Source: Alphaproteobacteria bacterium
GTDB taxonomy: Bacteria; Pseudomonadota; Alphaproteobacteria; Rhizobiales; Xanthobacteraceae
Length of the DNA: 64,000 nt
Reading direction: 5' to 3'
NCBI GenBank assembly: GCA_037200445.1
Contig: JBBCGH010000001.1
Coordinates: forward strand, 2,914,001-2,978,000
A program made the translations under genes and the position numbers. Every line of letters begins with the position of its first letter. Within the stretch, counting starts at the first letter, position 1. Positions 61,389-64,000 of this stretch are shown piece by piece. Below the pieces are notes generated by a model that did not search any database, was not told where the DNA came from, and was given only the letters and a program-made list of their open reading frames with translations.

Positions 61389-61823
61389 ATGAACTTGCGT
61401 TCGATCCTGAAAGGGGCATTCGCCGCGTGCGCCTTGATAGCCGCCTGGGGTGTGCCCGCGACTGCCGATCCAGCCGGGCTCTGGCTCGACAAGGACGGCT
61501 GGACTATCCGCGTCCAGGCCTGCGGGGCGGACCTCTGCGCGGTGATTGCGAGCGTGAAGCCGCCGCTCGATCCGGCGACCGGCAAACCCTGGACCGACAA
61601 GAACAACGCCGATGCCTCGAAGCGCGCCCGTCCGCTCATCGGCGTTGAGGTATTGAGCGGCATGAGGCCGAACGGCACAGCCAAGTGGTCGGGACAGCTC
61701 TATGATGCCGATCGCGGTCATACGCTCAGCGGCAACCTGCTGGAGCTCGACCAAGACACGATCCGGATCGAAGGTTGCCTGCTTTTGCTTTGCGGCGGCG
61801 AGGACCTGCACCGGGTCAAGTGA
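61389..61823 (+). CDS. DUF2147 secreted protein
   Basis: A 144-residue periplasmic protein with a Sec signal (LKGAFAACALIAAWGVPATA) and the DUF2147 pattern: GLWLDKDGWTIRVQACGADLC, KWSGQLYDADRGHTLSGNL and TIRIEGCLLLLCGGE. Four cysteines suggest two disulfides. It starts 7 bp behind lolD, so co-transcription is likely. Function unknown. A decayed copy of its last third lies 330 bp downstream. Confidence 0.88.
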   Translation: MNLRSILKGAFAACALIAAWGVPATADPAGLWLDKDGWTIRVQACGADLCAVIASVKPPLDPATGKPWTDKNNADASKRARPLIGVEVLSGMRPNGTAKWSGQLYDADRGHTLSGNLLELDQDTIRIEGCLLLLCGGEDLHRVK

Positions 61824-62061
61824 CCGGACGCCGGCGGCTGGAGAGCTTGCGGTACTCTCGCTGGAATGCTGCATCCAAAATTTGATCGGATCCGGGCTCG
61901 AGCGATTTCGCGCCGCAGTTCTGGCAGGTGCCGACGGCTAACGCGACGCGGCAATGGACGTAGCCCTTATCGCTCCATTGCCGAAACGCCATGTCTTCGG
62001 TCCGCCAAGTGACCTGCTTCTGGCGGCAAAAATCACAGACGGTGAACCGCTTCACCGGCAT
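61816..62061 (-). CDS. Zinc-ribbon-like small protein
   Basis: An 81-residue protein with two Cys-x2-Cys pairs (VCDFCRQKQVTW and TCQNCGAKS) plus a lone Cys in GYVHCRVAL, so it probably folds around zinc. GAGGGGA precedes the ATG at 62061. Its 3' end overlaps the DUF2147 gene by 8 bp, tail to tail. Family not recognised beyond similarity to small hypothetical proteins of Bradyrhizobium. Confidence 0.7.
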   Translation of the reverse strand: MPVKRFTVCDFCRQKQVTWRTEDMAFRQWSDKGYVHCRVALAVGTCQNCGAKSLEPGSDQILDAAFQREYRKLSSRRRPVT

Positions 62062-62154
62062 CGGCAGTCCCCTCGCTTCCGCCCATGCAAAGGATAGTTG
62101 AGTTCCGAGGACGCACACTGTGAGGTGCATCACAGACCGGCGTTTCTCGCCGGC

Positions 62155-62291
62155 ACGGGACAGTTCTACGACGCCGACCGCGGGCATTCGCTCAGCGGCA
62201 ATCTGCTGGAGTTCGGTGAGAACACGATCCGAATCGAAGGTGCCTGTTTCAGCTTTACGGGGGGCGCCCTGCTCCTGTGCGGATCAGGGGA
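62155..62291 (+). pseudogene. Decayed partial copy of the DUF2147 gene
   Basis: The translated stretch GQFYDADRGHSLSGNLLEFG then ENTIRIEG and LLLCG repeats the last third of the DUF2147 protein upstream (GQLYDADRGHTLSGNLLELD, DTIRIEG, LLLCG). A short insertion separates the last two blocks. The N-terminal two thirds and the signal peptide are missing. The frame stays open to 62484, but the sequence after about 62300 is unrelated. Confidence 0.75.
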
Positions 62292-62397
62292 GGAGCCAGC
62301 TGCGGCCGGCAACGACCGCCATGGTCATGCTGGCCGTAAGGCCAATCGAGATTGCCAGCGAGAGAACGATGATCTTCGCGACTTCCCAGCGCGACAT
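62284..62397 (-). CDS. Small single-pass membrane protein (37 aa)
   Basis: A 37-residue peptide, MSRWEVAKIIVLSLAISIGL, followed by TASMTMAVVAGRSWLLP. One membrane helix fills most of it. GGGGA lies 7 bp before the ATG at 62397. Its end overlaps the DUF2147 remnant on the other strand. No function is known to me. Confidence 0.5.
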   Translation of the reverse strand: MSRWEVAKIIVLSLAISIGLTASMTMAVVAGRSWLLP

Positions 62398-62615
62398 GTC
62401 ATATCCCCACACTTGAAACCCGGCCGCGCGAACCTGACAGGCGCGTTTCACAGCATCAAATTGGGATTGGTATCGTCGCCTTAACCAACGTCTGACCGGG
62501 CAGACAAAAAAATCAAACTGACCTACTACCGGCGCTTGGGTAGTGGGTCCGTTCATTTCCGCTAGGGTGTTGACGGGTCTAGGAATCTTGGCTCTGGGCG
62601 CGCATATTCGGCCTC

Positions 62616-62798
62616 ATGGCGGACCTGAAAGCACAGATTGCCCGCGAAGTTTGCAGGGCGCTCAAGGCCCTTGGAGCTGACTGGGAATTGCTGTCCACGG
62701 TCGGGAGCTATGGCGATACCTTGGATGATGAGGATGTGCTGGCCCTGCTTAGGAGTTGGAACGCCAAGACCGTGCCTCTCGTAAGAACTCGGCAGTAG
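62616..62798 (+). CDS. Small hypothetical protein (60 aa)
   Basis: A 60-residue acidic helical protein (LKAQIAREVCRALKALGADWELLSTVGSYGDTLDDEDVLALLRSW). No good ribosome-binding site, and I do not recognise the family. It lies 4 bp before the next gene, which supports a two-gene unit. Confidence 0.5.
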   Translation: MADLKAQIAREVCRALKALGADWELLSTVGSYGDTLDDEDVLALLRSWNAKTVPLVRTRQ

Positions 62799-62802
62799 CC
62801 CA

Positions 62803-63030
62803 ATGCACCGCAAGCGCCCTCGGGACCCGAACCAGCTAGCAAAGTCGATCATCGACATTGCAACGGGCGCGACACCGGACCGCCCGCCGACGCCAGAGGA
62901 ACAGGGCAAGGACCCGGCTGCGGCCGCGCTAGGGCGCAAGGGCGGGAAAGCGCGCGCGGAAAGTTTGTCGGCTAGGAAGCGGTCGGAGATTGCGAAGGTG
63001 GCGGCACAGAAGCGTTGGAAGGGAAAGTAG
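62803..63030 (+). CDS. Small basic protein with RKGGKARAE motif
   Basis: A 75-residue protein: MHRKRPRDPNQLAKSIIDIATG, a Pro-rich linker, then ALGRKGGKARAESLSARKRSEIAKVAAQKRW, a motif common in small, probably nucleic-acid-binding proteins of Rhizobiales. It overlaps the convergent next gene by 59 bp. Confidence 0.7.
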   Translation: MHRKRPRDPNQLAKSIIDIATGATPDRPPTPEEQGKDPAAAALGRKGGKARAESLSARKRSEIAKVAAQKRWKGK

Positions 63031-63487
63031 AGAACTGCGCAGCTTCGTCGGGGCGCGCCTTGCGGACCATCAGTCTACCGATCCGAGTGGTCAAACTTCC
63101 ACATTGCATTTCCACTCTAATGAAGCCCGGCTGCGGGATCACAAGCGGTGAAAAGATCACGGGCAAAACGACATTCATTAGGCGATCTCGTTGTGCTTCA
63201 GGGACGTCATATGGATAGGGAGGCACCTTCAATTCGTCGCGCGAAAGCTCCGCAAAGAAGAATGGATCGTCTTTCCCCGGCACCCAAATAGACAGCTTTA
63301 GATCATCAGAAAGGGCATCTCTTTCCTCGAAATATTGAACCCAGATCGCGACCTTCGCCATCGTTATCGGAAAGTCATTCTGCACCACCATGTCAATCTG
63401 ATAGATGCCCATCAGACTGACTTTGTTCGCGGCCTCTATCCGAAGGTCGTCCGCAAAAATCGAATTACCCCACGCCACACGCGGCAT
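62972..63487 (-). CDS. DUF6941-like protein
   Basis: A 171-residue soluble protein: NSIFADDLRIEAANKVSLMGIYQ is the signature I associate with DUF6941, followed by a beta-rich domain (MAKVAIWVQYFEERDALSDDLKLSIWVPG, GFIRVEMQCGSLTTRIGRLMV). The C-terminal 20 residues are Ser/Pro-rich and overlap the opposite gene. No function known. The lower-GC, AT-richer third positions compared with the core genes suggest acquired DNA. Confidence 0.7.
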   Translation of the reverse strand: MPRVAWGNSIFADDLRIEAANKVSLMGIYQIDMVVQNDFPITMAKVAIWVQYFEERDALSDDLKLSIWVPGKDDPFFFAELSRDELKVPPYPYDVPEAQRDRLMNVVLPVIFSPLVIPQPGFIRVEMQCGSLTTRIGRLMVRKARPDEAAQFSTFPSNASVPPPSQSPTAS

Positions 63488-63491
63488 AGTC

Positions 63492-63917
63492 TTAGCCCGA
63501 TACGTGGCGAATCTTGAGGCCGCCGTGCGCGCTGGTAACAGCCGTATTGGTCAATGGCAGCGCGTTGTAGGGAATTGTAGCGGTTGCCCAGTCAGGGTAC
63601 GTGTCATTGCGAGCAGGCTTATCCAACGGATGCACAATGCCCCAAGTCGGCTCACCGGCAGAGATGGCAAAAAGCAGATCGGCAACGGTTTGAATGGTCC
63701 AGTTTGCGGGACCGCCAAGCATGCGCGTTACTTCTGGTGCGCCCTTACCAAGACGCCGCGCAAGCTCCGCTTTCGTAATCCCCGACCTTTTGAATTCTCT
63801 CAAAACTAGATCGTATGCACGGCGCTTTGCACGCGCGCGCATATAGGCGAACGCAGCTTTCGCAACGCGCTGCCCCGGGACAGGCTTAGACAGCAATCCA
63901 GTTCGAGAGGTGTTCAT
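63492..63917 (-). CDS. Helix-turn-helix protein, XRE-like
   Basis: A 141-residue protein with one XRE-type HTH (YDLVLREFKRSGITKAELARRLGKGAPEVTRMLGGPANWTIQTVADLLFAI, about residues 34-85) and a C-terminal tail without recognised domain. It resembles the antitoxin or phage-type small HTH regulators. The ATG at 63917 is chosen (AAGGG 11 bp before it); a TTG at 63998 near the window edge is an alternative, so the gene could be longer. It lies 4 bp upstream of the DUF6941-like gene and probably shares its transcript. Confidence 0.75.
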   Translation of the reverse strand: MNTSRTGLLSKPVPGQRVAKAAFAYMRARAKRRAYDLVLREFKRSGITKAELARRLGKGAPEVTRMLGGPANWTIQTVADLLFAISAGEPTWGIVHPLDKPARNDTYPDWATATIPYNALPLTNTAVTSAHGGLKIRHVSG

Positions 63918-64000
63918 CCAAGTTTTTTCCCTTGAAGGGTTCTGTGCTGCCGAACAGCTTTTGCCATTCGATTTTGCAGCGGGAGACTTCGGCGTCAAAG

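Overview
The window is a GC-rich chromosomal segment of an alphaproteobacterium, most likely a Hyphomicrobiales member near Bradyrhizobium/Xanthobacteraceae. This rests on the gene content and order (glnB-glnA, tig-clpP-clpX-lon, a complete nuo operon, the short form of ProS), an encoded tRNA CCA end, DUF1127 proteins, and intergenic palindromes typical of that group. I made no database search; family assignments come from motifs and recognised sequence.

Layout. 0.3-5.2 kb: glnA-glnB (minus strand) with a sigma-54-type promoter, the NAD(P)HX repair enzyme, and a Tat-exported multicopper-oxidase-like protein that has lost half of its copper motifs. 5.4-12 kb: tRNA-Leu and the protein quality-control cluster tig-clpP-clpX-lon. 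12.2-16.5 kb: outer-membrane barrel protein, tRNA-Val, an NTF2-like protein, pepT, an HU protein, tRNA-Asp and a small secreted protein. 16.9-23.6 kb: an outer-membrane 'phenol MetA'-type protein, two tandem sensor kinases with periplasmic binding-protein-like sensor halves (the second frameshifted), a FixJ/TodT-type regulator, a receiver protein without its phospho-acceptor, and a small secreted protein. 23.8-31 kb: a formylglycine-generating enzyme, three sulfatases and a Tat-exported HAD-type hydrolase, which together look like an exported sulfate-ester degradation module. 31-34 kb: alpha/beta hydrolase, orphan TctC/Bug binding protein and a beta-keto acid cleavage enzyme.

34.2-53 kb: the complex I operon nuoA-N, with four small extra ORFs and a 3.3 kb insertion between nuoI and nuoJ. 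The insertion holds a lysine-rich protein, two DUF1127 proteins, a WYL-domain repressor and a LysR regulator, with clear palindromic operators for both regulators. birA, rnj, mce and a DUF1467 gene follow. 56-61.4 kb: thioesterase, XRE/MmyB-type regulator, a probable minus-strand small RNA, proS and lolC-lolD. 61.4-64 kb: small accessory genes (DUF2147 plus a decayed copy, zinc-ribbon protein, small membrane protein, DUF6941-like protein, HTH protein).

Three genes (second sensor kinase, formylglycine-generating enzyme, nuoF) carry the same kind of lesion: one extra base, in or beside a C-containing stretch, with intact reading frames on both sides. Since nuoF lies in an otherwise perfect operon, consensus errors in the assembly are at least as likely as real pseudogenes.

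The parts most worth following up are the putative signal-transduction-to-sulfatase region (18-31 kb), the regulator island inside nuo with its operators, the copper-ligand-deficient oxidase, the His-rich loop in NuoL, and the candidate small RNA upstream of proS.
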